From assembly GCA_046350935.1 (NCBI GenBank), contig JAXLZK010000007.1:50701-114700 (forward strand): 64,000 nucleotides of DNA. Reading direction: 5' to 3'. A program made the translations under genes and the position numbers. Every line of letters starts with the position of its first letter. The first letter of the stretch is position 1. Source of the stretch: Nitrobium sp046350935 (GTDB lineage: Bacteria > Nitrospirota > Thermodesulfovibrionia > Thermodesulfovibrionales > Dissulfurispiraceae). Below the pieces are notes generated by a model. It ran no database searches, was not told the DNA's origin, and saw nothing but the letters and a program-made list of their open reading frames with translations. Positions 8,766 through 16,700 of the stretch are shown piece by piece.

Positions 8766-10130
8766 CTACGGCTCACCTTCCTGTTTCTTGAGGCGGGCGG
8801 CAAAAAAACCGTCCATGCCGTGCTTGTGGGGGAAAGTGCGGTAGAATATCGCGCCCGCATCCTCGCTCTCGAATTCCTCAAGGAAACCGTATTCACCCCT
8901 TATAATACTAAAATTCCGGGCATCGTGTAAAAACGCCCTCACCGCCTCTTCTCCCTCTTCCGGCTCGGTGGAGCAGACGGAGTATACCATGATCCCCCCC
9001 GGCGCGAGAAGCCGCGCTGCCGAGCGGAGCAGCGCCCCCTGGTTTTCGCGCAGCCGGACGAGGTCCCTGGGCGCATGACGGTATTTGATGTCCGGATTTC
9101 TCCGTATCACTCCGAGGGAGGAGCAGGGGGCGTCGAGGAGGATCCGGTCGAAGAGGCACCCCTCATCTCCGGGCTTCCCGCCGCATACTGCCCGGGCGAT
9201 CCCCTCCGCGTCCTTCGCGTCTCCGTGAATGATCCTGATCGAGTGCAGTCCCAGCCTCGCTGCGTTCTCCCCGATGGAGCGGATGCGACCCTCTTCCGCC
9301 TCCACCGCCACCACCTCTCCGCTGTCCCGCATCATCTTCGCCATATGGGTGGACTTCCCCCCTGGGGCCGCGCAGGCGTCGAGCACCTTCTGGCCGGGGG
9401 AGGGGTTGAGCAGATACGAGATAAGCTGGGAGGCCTCGTCCTGGATGCTGAAGGGGAAAGGGAGGGTCTCTCTCAGTTCTTCAAAAGAGAGCGGGGCCTC
9501 CACCACAATCCCCGACGGGGAGAAGCGTGCGAACCGGGCAGGCAGCCCCTTCTCGCTGAGGAGGCGCACCGCCCTCTCCCGGTCAGCCTCCCCGTCTACC
9601 CGTACGGTGACAGGAGGGATCTCGTTGTTTGCGCGGGCAAGACGCAGTGCCCCGTCATACCCGAACCGCTTTACCCACCTCTTGACCAGCCAGCGGGGAT
9701 GGGAGGTCGTAATAGTGATGAAAGAAACAGGGTCGTCCTCCGGGGGGAGGGTGAGGGTATCCTTCCCGCGCAGGAAGCTCCGCAGGACCGCGTTCACCAC
9801 GGAGGCCCTCCCCCGGTACAGCTTCTCCACCTCCACCGCCTCGTTCACCACCGCCCAGTCGGGGACGCGCAGGTACTGTATCTGGTAGACCGCAAGGCGG
9901 AGGTTGTTCAGGGTATCGGGGGAAAGCCCGGAGGGTTTTCTGATGAAGCCCCTGAGCATCCAGTCGAGGTAGTCCCGGTAGCGCAGGACGCCGTACACCA
10001 GCTCCATAAGAAACGCCCTCTCCCGTTTGTCCCCCTCGGGGGCGAGCTCTTCCAGGGCGTCTTTGGGCTTCCTCGCTTTTACCAGGATCTTATTGAGGGC
10101 CAGTACGGCGCGTTCTCGTGTCGCTGACAT
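8766..10130 (-). CDS. rsmB: 16S rRNA (cytosine(967)-C(5))-methyltransferase
   Basis: 454 residues. The N-terminal 130 residues form a NusB-like RNA-binding domain (LVYGVLRYRDYLDWML). The C-terminal part is an m5C methyltransferase: SAM loop DACAAPGGKSTHMA, motif IV DAPCSSLGVIRRNPD with the proton-handling cysteine, and motif VI SVCSTEPEEGEE with the catalytic cysteine. RsmB (Sun/Fmu) methylates C967 of 16S rRNA. It lies close to fmt and def, a frequent translation-linked cluster. Confidence 0.95.
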   Translation of the reverse strand: MSATRERAVLALNKILVKARKPKDALEELAPEGDKRERAFLMELVYGVLRYRDYLDWMLRGFIRKPSGLSPDTLNNLRLAVYQIQYLRVPDWAVVNEAVEVEKLYRGRASVVNAVLRSFLRGKDTLTLPPEDDPVSFITITTSHPRWLVKRWVKRFGYDGALRLARANNEIPPVTVRVDGEADRERAVRLLSEKGLPARFARFSPSGIVVEAPLSFEELRETLPFPFSIQDEASQLISYLLNPSPGQKVLDACAAPGGKSTHMAKMMRDSGEVVAVEAEEGRIRSIGENAARLGLHSIRIIHGDAKDAEGIARAVCGGKPGDEGCLFDRILLDAPCSSLGVIRRNPDIKYRHAPRDLVRLRENQGALLRSAARLLAPGGIMVYSVCSTEPEEGEEAVRAFLHDARNFSIIRGEYGFLEEFESEDAGAIFYRTFPHKHGMDGFFAARLKKQEGEP

Positions 10131-10170
10131 GCCTGTCCGTTCCGGATTGCTTCCGCCTGCTCCGCAGCGC

Positions 10171-10698
10171 TCACTCGCCGCCGAACAGACGAATGGCTTC
10201 CTTTACCTTCTCAAGGCTCACCCGGGTATTGACGCAGGGTCCGAACGGCCGCTCGTTGGGGATTCCGAGGATGGGCAGCGGATAGCTGTCCACGATGCCG
10301 CTGCTCAGGTCCCTCTCGCAGGCCACCGCCACGATGGCCTCCGGGCGGAGGTCCTTGACGATGCGCCGCGCCAGATTGCCTCCCGTGGCGACAAAGAGCT
10401 TCAGGCGATGCTCGTCCGCCACCTCGATCAGGTCCTTGATCCCGCACCTGCCGCATCTCCGGCAGTTATGGATGTCGTTGGTGATCCTCACATCGCAGTC
10501 GTTCACCTGGAGGCAGTGGGGCAGGAGCAGCAGGATCCTCTTCGTCCTGAGCTTCCCGATGTCCGCCAGCACCAGCCTGTTGTTCCATTCGATGATCAGG
10601 TGCTGCAACTGTTCCTTGCGGTCCTTGAAGAAGGCGCCCGCCAGCATGAGCAGCGGATAGAGGACCTTCAGGACCACCGCCCTAAGAAAATTTCTCAT
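10171..10698 (-). CDS. DUF116 domain protein
   Basis: 175 residues with one N-terminal hydrophobic segment (VLKVLYPLLMLAGAFF) and a cysteine-rich centre (CLQVNDCDV, then NCRRCGRCGIKDL) plus a later ACERDLSSG. This cysteine pattern is characteristic of DUF116 and suggests a metal or Fe-S site. Its start overlaps the end of fmt by 17 bases, so it is co-translated with translation-initiation genes. Function is not established. Confidence 0.85.
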   Translation of the reverse strand: MRNFLRAVVLKVLYPLLMLAGAFFKDRKEQLQHLIIEWNNRLVLADIGKLRTKRILLLLPHCLQVNDCDVRITNDIHNCRRCGRCGIKDLIEVADEHRLKLFVATGGNLARRIVKDLRPEAIVAVACERDLSSGIVDSYPLPILGIPNERPFGPCVNTRVSLEKVKEAIRLFGGE

Positions 10699-11605
10699 GC
10701 CCCTCCCGTATCCTTCTGCCGGCGATAAACGCCGCAGCAGGCATGCTCTTTTTGCCCTCGGGCTGAAGCTCCAGGAGAGAGAGGAGCCCTTCCCCGGTCC
10801 CCGCCACCAGCTCTCCGCCCGAGGCCCTCACGATGAGGCCCGGAAGGGCTGCCCCCTCCCGGGGCCGCGCCTTTATAACCTTTATCCTCTCCCCGTGGAG
10901 CGAGCAGAACGCAGCAGGCCAGGGATACATCCCCCGGACAAAGTGGAAGAGCTCTGCAGCGCTCCGGTTCCAGTCGATCCTGCCATCCTCCTTTTTCAGC
11001 GGAGGAGCGTAGCTGGGCTCACCAGCCTGAGGGACGGCCCGCACCTCTCCCGTCCGCACTCCCCGGAGAGTCCTGACCAGCGTCTGCGCCCCCAGGACGG
11101 ACAGTTTCCCGGAGAGGGTTTCCGCGGTGTCGTCGGGTGCGATTGCGAGCTCCTCCTTCAGGAGAATGTCCCCTGTATCCATCCCTCTATCCATGCGCAT
11201 CGTGGTCACCCCCGTCACCTTTTCCCCGTTGAGCAGCGCCCACTGGATGGGGCCGGCGCCGCGGTATGCGGGCAGCAAGGAGGCGTGGACGTTGATGCAC
11301 CCCAGGGCGGGAATCCGGAGAATCTCCTCAGGCAGAATCTTCCCGTACGCGACGACGATGATGAATTCCGGGGCAACGGCGGAGAGCTCCCCGTAGAAAG
11401 CGGTATTTCTGATCTTTTCGGGCTGCAGCACGGGGAGGTCGTGAGCAAGGGCGAGCTCCTTGACGGGAGGGGCGGACAGGACGCGGCCCCTGCCCTTGAC
11501 CTTGTCGGGCTGGGTCACCACCAGGGAGACCTCTTCCTGTGCGTCGAGCAGCGCCTGCAGCGACGGAACGGCAAAACCGGGAGTACCGAAAAAAACAAGA
11601 GCCAA
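10682..11605 (-). CDS. fmt: Methionyl-tRNA formyltransferase
   Basis: 307 residues. It formylates initiator Met-tRNA using 10-formyl-THF. Motifs: N-terminal LVFFGTPGFAVPSL, INVHASLLPAYRGAGPIQ with the active-site His and the SLLP folate motif, and MDTGDI with the catalytic Asp. No ATG starts the frame. A GAGGTG Shine-Dalgarno sequence lies 6 bases before a TTG at 11605, which gives an N-terminus (M)ALVFFGTP like the family; a GTG at 11614 overlaps the SD and is less likely. Def lies just upstream, as in many bacteria. Confidence 0.95.
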   Translation of the reverse strand: MALVFFGTPGFAVPSLQALLDAQEEVSLVVTQPDKVKGRGRVLSAPPVKELALAHDLPVLQPEKIRNTAFYGELSAVAPEFIIVVAYGKILPEEILRIPALGCINVHASLLPAYRGAGPIQWALLNGEKVTGVTTMRMDRGMDTGDILLKEELAIAPDDTAETLSGKLSVLGAQTLVRTLRGVRTGEVRAVPQAGEPSYAPPLKKEDGRIDWNRSAAELFHFVRGMYPWPAAFCSLHGERIKVIKARPREGAALPGLIVRASGGELVAGTGEGLLSLLELQPEGKKSMPAAAFIAGRRIREGHEKFS

Positions 11606-11673
11606 AACGCACACCTCGCGCGAGTCATTCGTCAGTGTTCCACAGCGGCTTCAGGTGCGGGAGGAAGAGAGGA

Positions 11674-12210
11674 TCAGCCCTTTCCGCCGGCACTGACACC
11701 GGTCTCGGCGCCCGCCGTTCTCTTCAGGTAACGCTTCTTGAAAAACTCTTTCTTTATGGTACTGAGCCTGTCGACGAACAAGACGCCGTCAAGGTGGTCT
11801 ATTTCGTGCTGGAGCGCCCGTGCCAGAAGGTCGCACGCCTCGATCCGGACCGGCCTGCCCTCCCGGTCGAGCCCCTTGACCACCACCCGTTCCGCCCTCC
11901 GCACGGAGGAATAGTATTCGGGGATGCTCAGGCAGCCCTCCTCGGAATCGGCGAACCCGTCCGCCTCCTCAACCTCCGGGTTGATCAGGACGATCAGAGG
12001 CGTTTGTTCTTCCCGTGCGCTCACGTCGACGACGATGATCCTCTGTGAAACCCCCACCTGGGGGGCGGCGAGGCCGATGCCGGGGGCGTCGTACATGGTC
12101 TCGATCATATCGTCGATAAGACGGTGCACCTTCCCATTGAGCGCTTCAACGGGAAGGGCCTTTTTCCTGAGGACTTCGTCGGGATATTTCCTGATTTTCA
12201 AAACAGCCAT
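11674..12210 (-). CDS. def: Peptide deformylase
   Basis: 178 residues. It removes the formyl group from nascent peptides. All three metal-site motifs are intact: GIGLAAPQVG, EGCLSIP with the cysteine ligand, and HEIDHLDG (HExDH). The C-terminus carries a short basic/glycine tail (KRTAGAETGVSAGGKG) beyond the usual end. It lies 68 bp before fmt on the same strand, reflecting the shared formylation cycle. Confidence 0.97.
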   Translation of the reverse strand: MAVLKIRKYPDEVLRKKALPVEALNGKVHRLIDDMIETMYDAPGIGLAAPQVGVSQRIIVVDVSAREEQTPLIVLINPEVEEADGFADSEEGCLSIPEYYSSVRRAERVVVKGLDREGRPVRIEACDLLARALQHEIDHLDGVLFVDRLSTIKKEFFKKRYLKRTAGAETGVSAGGKG

Positions 12211-12273
12211 TCAAAATTATACCACACCCGCCCAGGCCTTGAGAAAGCCCCGGAGCGGCGCAGCGGCGCTTTC

Positions 12274-12627
12274 CTACAGCGCATCGTACTTCTTCGCCGA
12301 CCCCTTCGCCTTCTCCACCGGGTAGCGTTTCTCGTTCTTTTCGATCTTCTTCACGATGGATTCGGGCAGGTCGATACCGAGGTCGTGGGAAAGGAGCAGG
12401 AGATAGATAGCGACATCCGCCATCTCCTCGGCGACTCTCTCCCTCCCCTCCCCGGAGAGATGCTTGTTTACCTCCTCATCGGACTTCCACTGGAACTCTT
12501 CGAGCACTTCGGCGGCTTCGAGGACCAGGGAAATGGCGAGGTCCTTCGGACGGTGGAACTGCTCCCACTCCCTCTCCCTGCGGAAAGCGAGAAGGCGCTC
12601 GATGATGGTATGTAAAGACTTGTCCAT
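12274..12627 (-). CDS. MazG-like nucleotide pyrophosphohydrolase
   Basis: 117 residues from the ATG giving MDKSLHTIIER; a few extra upstream codons are open. The helical fold and metal motif EAAEVLEEFQWKSDEE...EEMADVAIYLL (ExxE...ExxD) match the MazG/RS21-C6 all-alpha NTP pyrophosphatases, which clean the pool of dCTP-like or modified nucleotides. It is the last gene of the housekeeping run; the relic integron begins just upstream. Confidence 0.85.
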   Translation of the reverse strand: MDKSLHTIIERLLAFRREREWEQFHRPKDLAISLVLEAAEVLEEFQWKSDEEVNKHLSGEGRERVAEEMADVAIYLLLLSHDLGIDLPESIVKKIEKNEKRYPVEKAKGSAKKYDAL

Positions 12628-12897
12628 AAGGATTGAATTCACGCTCCTGTTTACATTCTGACAATGCCTCTAAAGATGCCTGCCTTCCAGGATTATACCA
12701 ATTAAACCTGTAGAGAGGGAAAAACACGGGCTTCTTTCCGGGATCAGAAGTCCGCACGAGTATGTCTAACAGCCCTCTTACAAAGGAGGCCATAAGTAAG
12801 GCCCCGTTCAAGCTGCGTAGCGAACATTTGGCTCCTTAAAGAGGCTCTTCGTGGAAATGAGTGGGTAAAAAGAGGGATTTTATCGACAGCAGTGCAG

Positions 12898-12960
12898 GCC
12901 TAACGTGGAAGTGAGGGGCTGCGCGCTTTTGCGCAGTCCCTCTCGACTGCCGGGTTGGGC
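12898..12960 (-). mobile_element. attC recombination site (59-base element)
   Basis: Read on the minus strand, a GCCCAAC box (RYYYAAC, R'') starts 4 bases after the stop codon of the preceding gene. It is followed by a folded stem (GAGGGACTGCGC against GCGCAGCCCCTC with one mismatch and an AAAAGC loop) and ends in the canonical GTTAGGC box (GTTRRRY, R'). Total length is 63 bp with unpaired bases between the arms, as integron integrases require. The 5' end of the cassette carries TTGGGC at 13882-13887, the complement expected for this R''. Confidence 0.8.
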
Positions 12961-12964
12961 ATCG

Positions 12965-13867
12965 TCATAGCGTGCTACCCCGCTTTGATAGAAGCAACTG
13001 AATCATGCAGTAGAGCCTGTGGAACAGGTAGTCAACGTGCGCCGAATCTGTAACAGCGGCTTGGGATACCTCTGTGTGCCTTATGTGAAACAAGTTGCCA
13101 ATTTCGGTGAGTGCTTGAGCCTCAGCATTGAGAATAGTGCGAAAGGCAGTATCAGGCGAAGCCTTTGCAAGCAACGACTCCACAGAAAGTTTTTTGTTTG
13201 TGTTTTCGAGAGACTTCAGTCGCTCCCAGCAATCCCATAGGCGCTCCAGTGATTCTCGACGGATAGCGGGGTCTGAGTTTAGAAATTTCACTCGACTGTC
13301 ATCAAGCATTGTGTCAAGAGTCCTGTCTCCGGTGCGGAAAATAGCAGACGACAGGCTTTCTCGAAGTACCGCAGGAGCAAGCCGGACAACCTGACCGGCA
13401 TCCCCGAGTTCGTACGCAAGATTGTTACGAGAAAAGATTCTGTTGATGTCAGCGCGGAACGCGCCCCTCCCTTCGTCTATATCGAAGCTGAGATGGTAGT
13501 GGCCGAAATAACTGTGGTGCGAGCCTTGAATCGGTTTTCCTACTGAGCGATAGCAGAACTCAATGAGGTCGAGTGCTAACAAAGTGTCAGGCGCGAACGC
13601 CTGTAATTCATACTCCACACGCTCGGTTGTTTGCAGCGGCCAATTAAGTCCGGGCATTTCGGCAAGAACCGCCAGTGAAAGGGAGTGTTCGTCAGTACCT
13701 ATCGGGCCTTGCCCATCTGGGCAAGGCGCAGGAAATCTTGCGCCAAAGGCACCTGAAGAAACCAGGGATTGAATAAGCGCGACTACTCCACCCCAAGCAG
13801 CAGGAGAAATGGTTTCCTCGGTGCGAGGTCTCGGGCCTTGCTCTCTATCGCTGAAGTAGTCAGTCAT
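12965..13867 (-). CDS. Integron cassette gene: AbiJ-NTD4-like protein
   Basis: 300 residues from the ATG at 13867 (MTDYFSDREQGPRPRTEE). I recognise it as resembling proteins annotated with an AbiJ N-terminal domain 4; the C-terminal region with IRHTE and LFHRLYCMIQLLL looks like a HEPN-type helical domain, as in abortive-infection proteins. That points to phage defence, but no activity can be read from the sequence. The gene fills a cassette: its ATG lies about 15 bases from the 5' TTGGGC boundary and its stop 4 bases from attC. It is read from the Pc-like promoter at 14028-14056. The long in-frame extension upstream of 13867 runs through palindromic DNA and is not coding. Confidence 0.65.
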   Translation of the reverse strand: MTDYFSDREQGPRPRTEETISPAAWGGVVALIQSLVSSGAFGARFPAPCPDGQGPIGTDEHSLSLAVLAEMPGLNWPLQTTERVEYELQAFAPDTLLALDLIEFCYRSVGKPIQGSHHSYFGHYHLSFDIDEGRGAFRADINRIFSRNNLAYELGDAGQVVRLAPAVLRESLSSAIFRTGDRTLDTMLDDSRVKFLNSDPAIRRESLERLWDCWERLKSLENTNKKLSVESLLAKASPDTAFRTILNAEAQALTEIGNLFHIRHTEVSQAAVTDSAHVDYLFHRLYCMIQLLLSKRGSTL

Positions 13868-13881
13868 GCCGATCTCAAGAT

Positions 13882-13988
13882 GCCCAATAAGGCAGTTAAG
13901 CCGCCCCGTAGGGGTCGGTCTTGAACTCCTGGTTCGCAGAGCGAAGCGCGCGGACCAGAGTTCACGGCTTAACTGCCTTATTCGCGGC
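13882..13988. repeat. Large palindrome, probable degenerate attC or attI-proximal site
   Basis: AATAAGGCAGTTAAGCCG at 13886-13903 is the perfect reverse complement of 13965-13982; inside lies a second imperfect pair (TGAACTCCTGGTTCGC with GCGGACCAGAGTTCA), so the whole region folds into one hairpin. The arms contain GTTAAGC/GCTTAAC, and the boundary with the cassette is ATTGGGC, one base off a GTTRRRY box. A further GC hairpin follows at 13984-14004. This sits where attI or an attC should lie between integrase and cassette. Confidence 0.55.
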
Positions 13989-14027
13989 GCGCTTTGCGCC
14001 GCGAACCAGTTTTTAGATAGCTTCTCG

Positions 14028-14056
14028 ATAATACCAAATTGATTGTGTGCAGTCAA
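14028..14056 (-). promoter_or_regulatory. Pc-like cassette promoter
   Basis: On the minus strand TTGACT (14056-14051) and TATTAT (14033-14028) are separated by exactly 17 bp. The promoter points at the cassette gene, 160 bp downstream, and diverges from the integrase promoter. This is where integron cassette promoters lie. Confidence 0.6.
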
Positions 14057-14075
14057 CGCAAAAAATAGTATTCGC

Positions 14076-14104
14076 TTGACACAATTGTCTGAATTTCCTA
14101 AATT
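14076..14104 (+). promoter_or_regulatory. Integrase promoter (Pint-like)
   Basis: A consensus -35 TTGACA at 14076-14081, a 17-bp spacer and TAAATT at 14099-14104 lie 18 bases before the ATG of the integrase fragment. Confidence 0.6.
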
Positions 14105-14121
14105 ATTACCTGACTAATCCC

Positions 14122-14340
14122 ATGCAGAAAGTTCCCTATGATATTTGCTCCCAATATGATGCTTTCCTTACGGTAAAAGTAAAGGATGCGTCGCAGCACA
14201 GCATCCTCAAAAGCTGGTTTCTCAACTTTTGGGATTTTCGTGCCAAATACCGACCTCCGGATGTCCGGTCCCAACAGGTACGCTTGTTTGTCGAGAAGAT
14301 ACAGGGGAAAAAACAATCGCAGGCGCAGAAAGATGCCCAA
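14122..14340 (+). pseudogene. Truncated integron-type tyrosine recombinase
   Basis: About 70 residues from the ATG at 14122 (VPYDICSQYDAF..., then ILKSWFLNFWDFRAKYR and FVEKIQGKKQSQAQ) match the helical core-binding N-terminal domain of integron-type tyrosine recombinases. The reading frame then loses similarity and ends; the catalytic R-K-H-R-H-Y domain is absent. It is divergent from the cassette gene and has its own promoter, so this is a decayed intI. Family assignment is by recall of N-terminal pattern only, without alignment. The break point abuts the duplicated kinase region. Confidence 0.55.
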
Positions 14341-14425
14341 AGTCCGCTGGATTTCTGCCCCGCCGCAACAACTCAGGCTACCACCCTTTGCTGCCGTTCC
14401 CGCTTTCAGCAGCCCTGAGTCTGCA

Positions 14426-14967
14426 CTACAGCCCGCTCACCAGCCGGTAAAGCTCCGGGTATTCGCCCTTCGCCAGGGCCGTCTCTTCTTTCAGATGGCG
14501 CAGAGCCTCGGGCACGTGCTTCAGGAAGTATTTCTTCCCCTTTTCCACGGAGAGGAAGCCATAGGCGCCGAGGGCCTGCATATGGCGCTGGAGGCGGCAT
14601 GGGAGAAGGGATTCACTGAATTCTCTCGTAGAGAAACCCTCCCCCGCAACGGTGCTCATCTGCTCCACGTAATAGCCGACTAACCGCTCCCGCAGGGCAT
14701 CGCCAAGGCCATAATACGGGTCCCACAGCATGGATGCCAGATCATAGGCAGGAGGACCGAGCCGCGCCCCCTGATAATCGATGAGCCGGGGAGTGCCCCC
14801 TCCGGTGATCATGATATTCTGCGACTGGCGCCGAAATCGCGATGCATCACCGTCTTCTGAGAAAAGCGTTCACCGCTGCGGCGAGAGGGGAGCATGGATG
14901 CCACATCCCTGATAATCGATGCAAGGCGGGAAGGTTTCGTACCGGGACATGCAGGGCGGCACAATTC
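14426..14967 (-). pseudogene. Second, partial copy of the AmgK-like kinase C-terminal half
   Basis: This stretch repeats, with about 10-15% divergence, the 3' half of the adjacent fusion gene (14968-15320). It retains the true family C-terminus (GFLSVEKGKKYFLKHVPEAL...) that the fusion gene has lost. Its 5' part carries frameshifts: VMHRDFGASR replaces VMHRDFQSQN, and the nucleotidyltransferase domain is missing. The first 55 bases of both copies are identical (14563-14617 and 14968-15022). Either a real tandem duplication or two strain variants joined by the assembler. Confidence 0.7.
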
Positions 14968-16700
14968 AAGCCATAGGCGCCGAGGGCCTGCATATGGCGC
15001 TGGAGGCGGCATGGGAGAAGGGTCTCCCGAAAATCCCGCGCTGAGAAACCCTCCCCCGCAGCAGCGCTCATCCTCTCCACGTAATAGCCGACCAGACGCT
15101 CCCGCAGGGTATCGTCGAGACGATAGTAGGGGTCCCACAGCATGGATGCCAGGTCATAGGCGGGGGGGCCGAGCCGCGCACCCTGATAATCGATAAGCCG
15201 GGGAGTGTCCCCCCCGGCGATCATGATATTTTGGGACTGAAAATCGCGGTGCATCACCGTCTTCGGAAAGGCGTCCACCCTTGTAGCGAGAGTATGGAAT
15301 TCCTCCTGCAGGGCGGCACAATTCCGTACCGGGGCATTCATAAGGCCATGCACAAAACGCTCCAGAAAGTATTCCGTCTCCCAGCGCAGATGGGCGAAGT
15401 CGAATACTCTCTCTTTCAGGAGCAGGCACTCTCCTGCGCGGCGGGTCGCCGCAGTGTGGAGCAGAACAAGAATATCGAGCACCTTCCGGTATATCTCCTC
15501 CACCTGTCTCTCCCCGCGCCTGCATTTCAGCCAGCTATAGAGCGAGGTGTCCCCCAGGTCCTCGAACCGCGCCCGCATTTTCTCCGGCTGCTGCTCCTTT
15601 AGCTCAGGCACCGGCAGGGAACAGGAGCGGAAAAACTTTGTATATTCCATATGCCGCGTGAAGTCGGAGTCCCCAGGGGAGCACTGCATGAGCACCGCCG
15701 TCGCCTCCTTTTCCCGTATCCGGTAATATTTCCTGTCGGAGCCGCCTGTTCCGATGAGCACCGCGTCCTGCTCCATTGGAAGCCCCATCCCCTTTTCCCC
15801 GAGCTCCAGAACAAAGCCCGGTCCGATGATGCTGGCGCGGTATGTCCCCGGAGCAGGCGCTGCTCCCGGGAGCACGATGCAGTCTTTCAGCGAAACCCCC
15901 TCAGCAAGGGCAGCCCCTTCTTCAAGGACGATATACCCGTCCAGCGAGGCCTTGGTGCAGCCTGAAGAGGAAGGGTGAAGAAACACCGTCTCCCCCTCTT
16001 TCCGCAGCGACTCCAGGACAGAGGAAGCAAAGGCGGAAGGCGTCCCGATGTCGTCCCAGCAGGCGCCGGTCACGTCGCGAGTCCCCACGCGGCATCCCGC
16101 CTGCACCGCCCGCAGCCAGGCATCCACCACGCTGGAGCGCCCCGGGGGTAGGAAGGAGAGGAACTCCGGAGAATACACCGCGATCCCGGTGAAGGCGGTC
16201 CACTTCTCCGTTTCCTGAAGGGCGCGGCCCTTTCCCACCCCTGTCAGCAGTCCCTGCCGGTCCACCGCAACCGTATTGAAGCGCGGACAGTCGTGGACGG
16301 CCAGGGTGGCCAGGTTTCCCGATGCCCGGTGAGCGGCGAGCAGCTCCTCCAGGTCCACTGTCGAGAGGATATCGGCATTGTGCACAAGAAACTCGCTCTC
16401 TCCCAAGAAACCCTCCGCGTTCTTCAGCGCCCCCCCGGTATCGAGAAGAGGGTCCTCGGGGAAGAGCAAAATTTTCCGGCTGTAAGAGGACTCCCGGATC
16501 CACTGTCCGATCATCTCCCCCTTATAATGGAGGTTCAGGCCGATGGCGCTGACGGGCAGAACGGATACCCTCTCCAGAACAGTCTGCAGGAGGGGGCTCC
16601 CCGCAATAGGGAGCAGCGGCTTGGGAAGGAAATCGGTGATCGGGCGCAGGCGTTCGCCCAGACCGGCGGCCAGGATAAAGGCTTTGATCGGCCTACGCAT
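14847..16700 (-). CDS. Fused sugar-1-phosphate nucleotidyltransferase / sugar kinase (MurU-AmgK-like)
   Basis: 617 residues from the ATG at 16700, whose first bases overlap the NamZ-like gene stop by 8. Residues 1-230 are a nucleotidyltransferase (AFILAAGLGERLRPIT...PKPLLPIAG), followed by a short hexapeptide-like segment near 245-290, then an aminoglycoside-phosphotransferase-type kinase with catalytic HRDFQSQN at 484-491 and the metal site LIDYQG at about 502-507. Separate AmgK and MurU proteins convert MurNAc to UDP-MurNAc in Pseudomonas; here both activities would be in one chain. The last 40 residues are out of family because the gene runs into the duplicated copy, so the end may be damaged. 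Another sugar substrate remains possible. Confidence 0.75.
   Translation of the reverse strand: MRRPIKAFILAAGLGERLRPITDFLPKPLLPIAGSPLLQTVLERVSVLPVSAIGLNLHYKGEMIGQWIRESSYSRKILLFPEDPLLDTGGALKNAEGFLGESEFLVHNADILSTVDLEELLAAHRASGNLATLAVHDCPRFNTVAVDRQGLLTGVGKGRALQETEKWTAFTGIAVYSPEFLSFLPPGRSSVVDAWLRAVQAGCRVGTRDVTGACWDDIGTPSAFASSVLESLRKEGETVFLHPSSSGCTKASLDGYIVLEEGAALAEGVSLKDCIVLPGAAPAPGTYRASIIGPGFVLELGEKGMGLPMEQDAVLIGTGGSDRKYYRIREKEATAVLMQCSPGDSDFTRHMEYTKFFRSCSLPVPELKEQQPEKMRARFEDLGDTSLYSWLKCRRGERQVEEIYRKVLDILVLLHTAATRRAGECLLLKERVFDFAHLRWETEYFLERFVHGLMNAPVRNCAALQEEFHTLATRVDAFPKTVMHRDFQSQNIMIAGGDTPRLIDYQGARLGPPAYDLASMLWDPYYRLDDTLRERLVGYYVERMSAAAGEGFSARDFRETLLPCRLQRHMQALGAYGLNCAALHVPVRNLPALHRLSGMWHPCSPLAAAVNAFLRRR

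Noticed and set aside
12643..12897. Possible riboswitch or second cassette upstream of the MazG-like gene
   Set aside because: A GTTAGAC box (12764-12770 on minus) is present but no matching R'' box; folding is not of a known riboswitch class. Kept as unexplained.
14098..14340. 80-codon minus-strand frame opposite the integrase fragment
   Set aside because: Shadow of the recombinase frame; no start signals.
14898..15120. CRISPR-like alternation of similar blocks
   Set aside because: It is a tandem partial gene duplication, not short direct repeats with unique spacers; no CRISPR array was found in the window.
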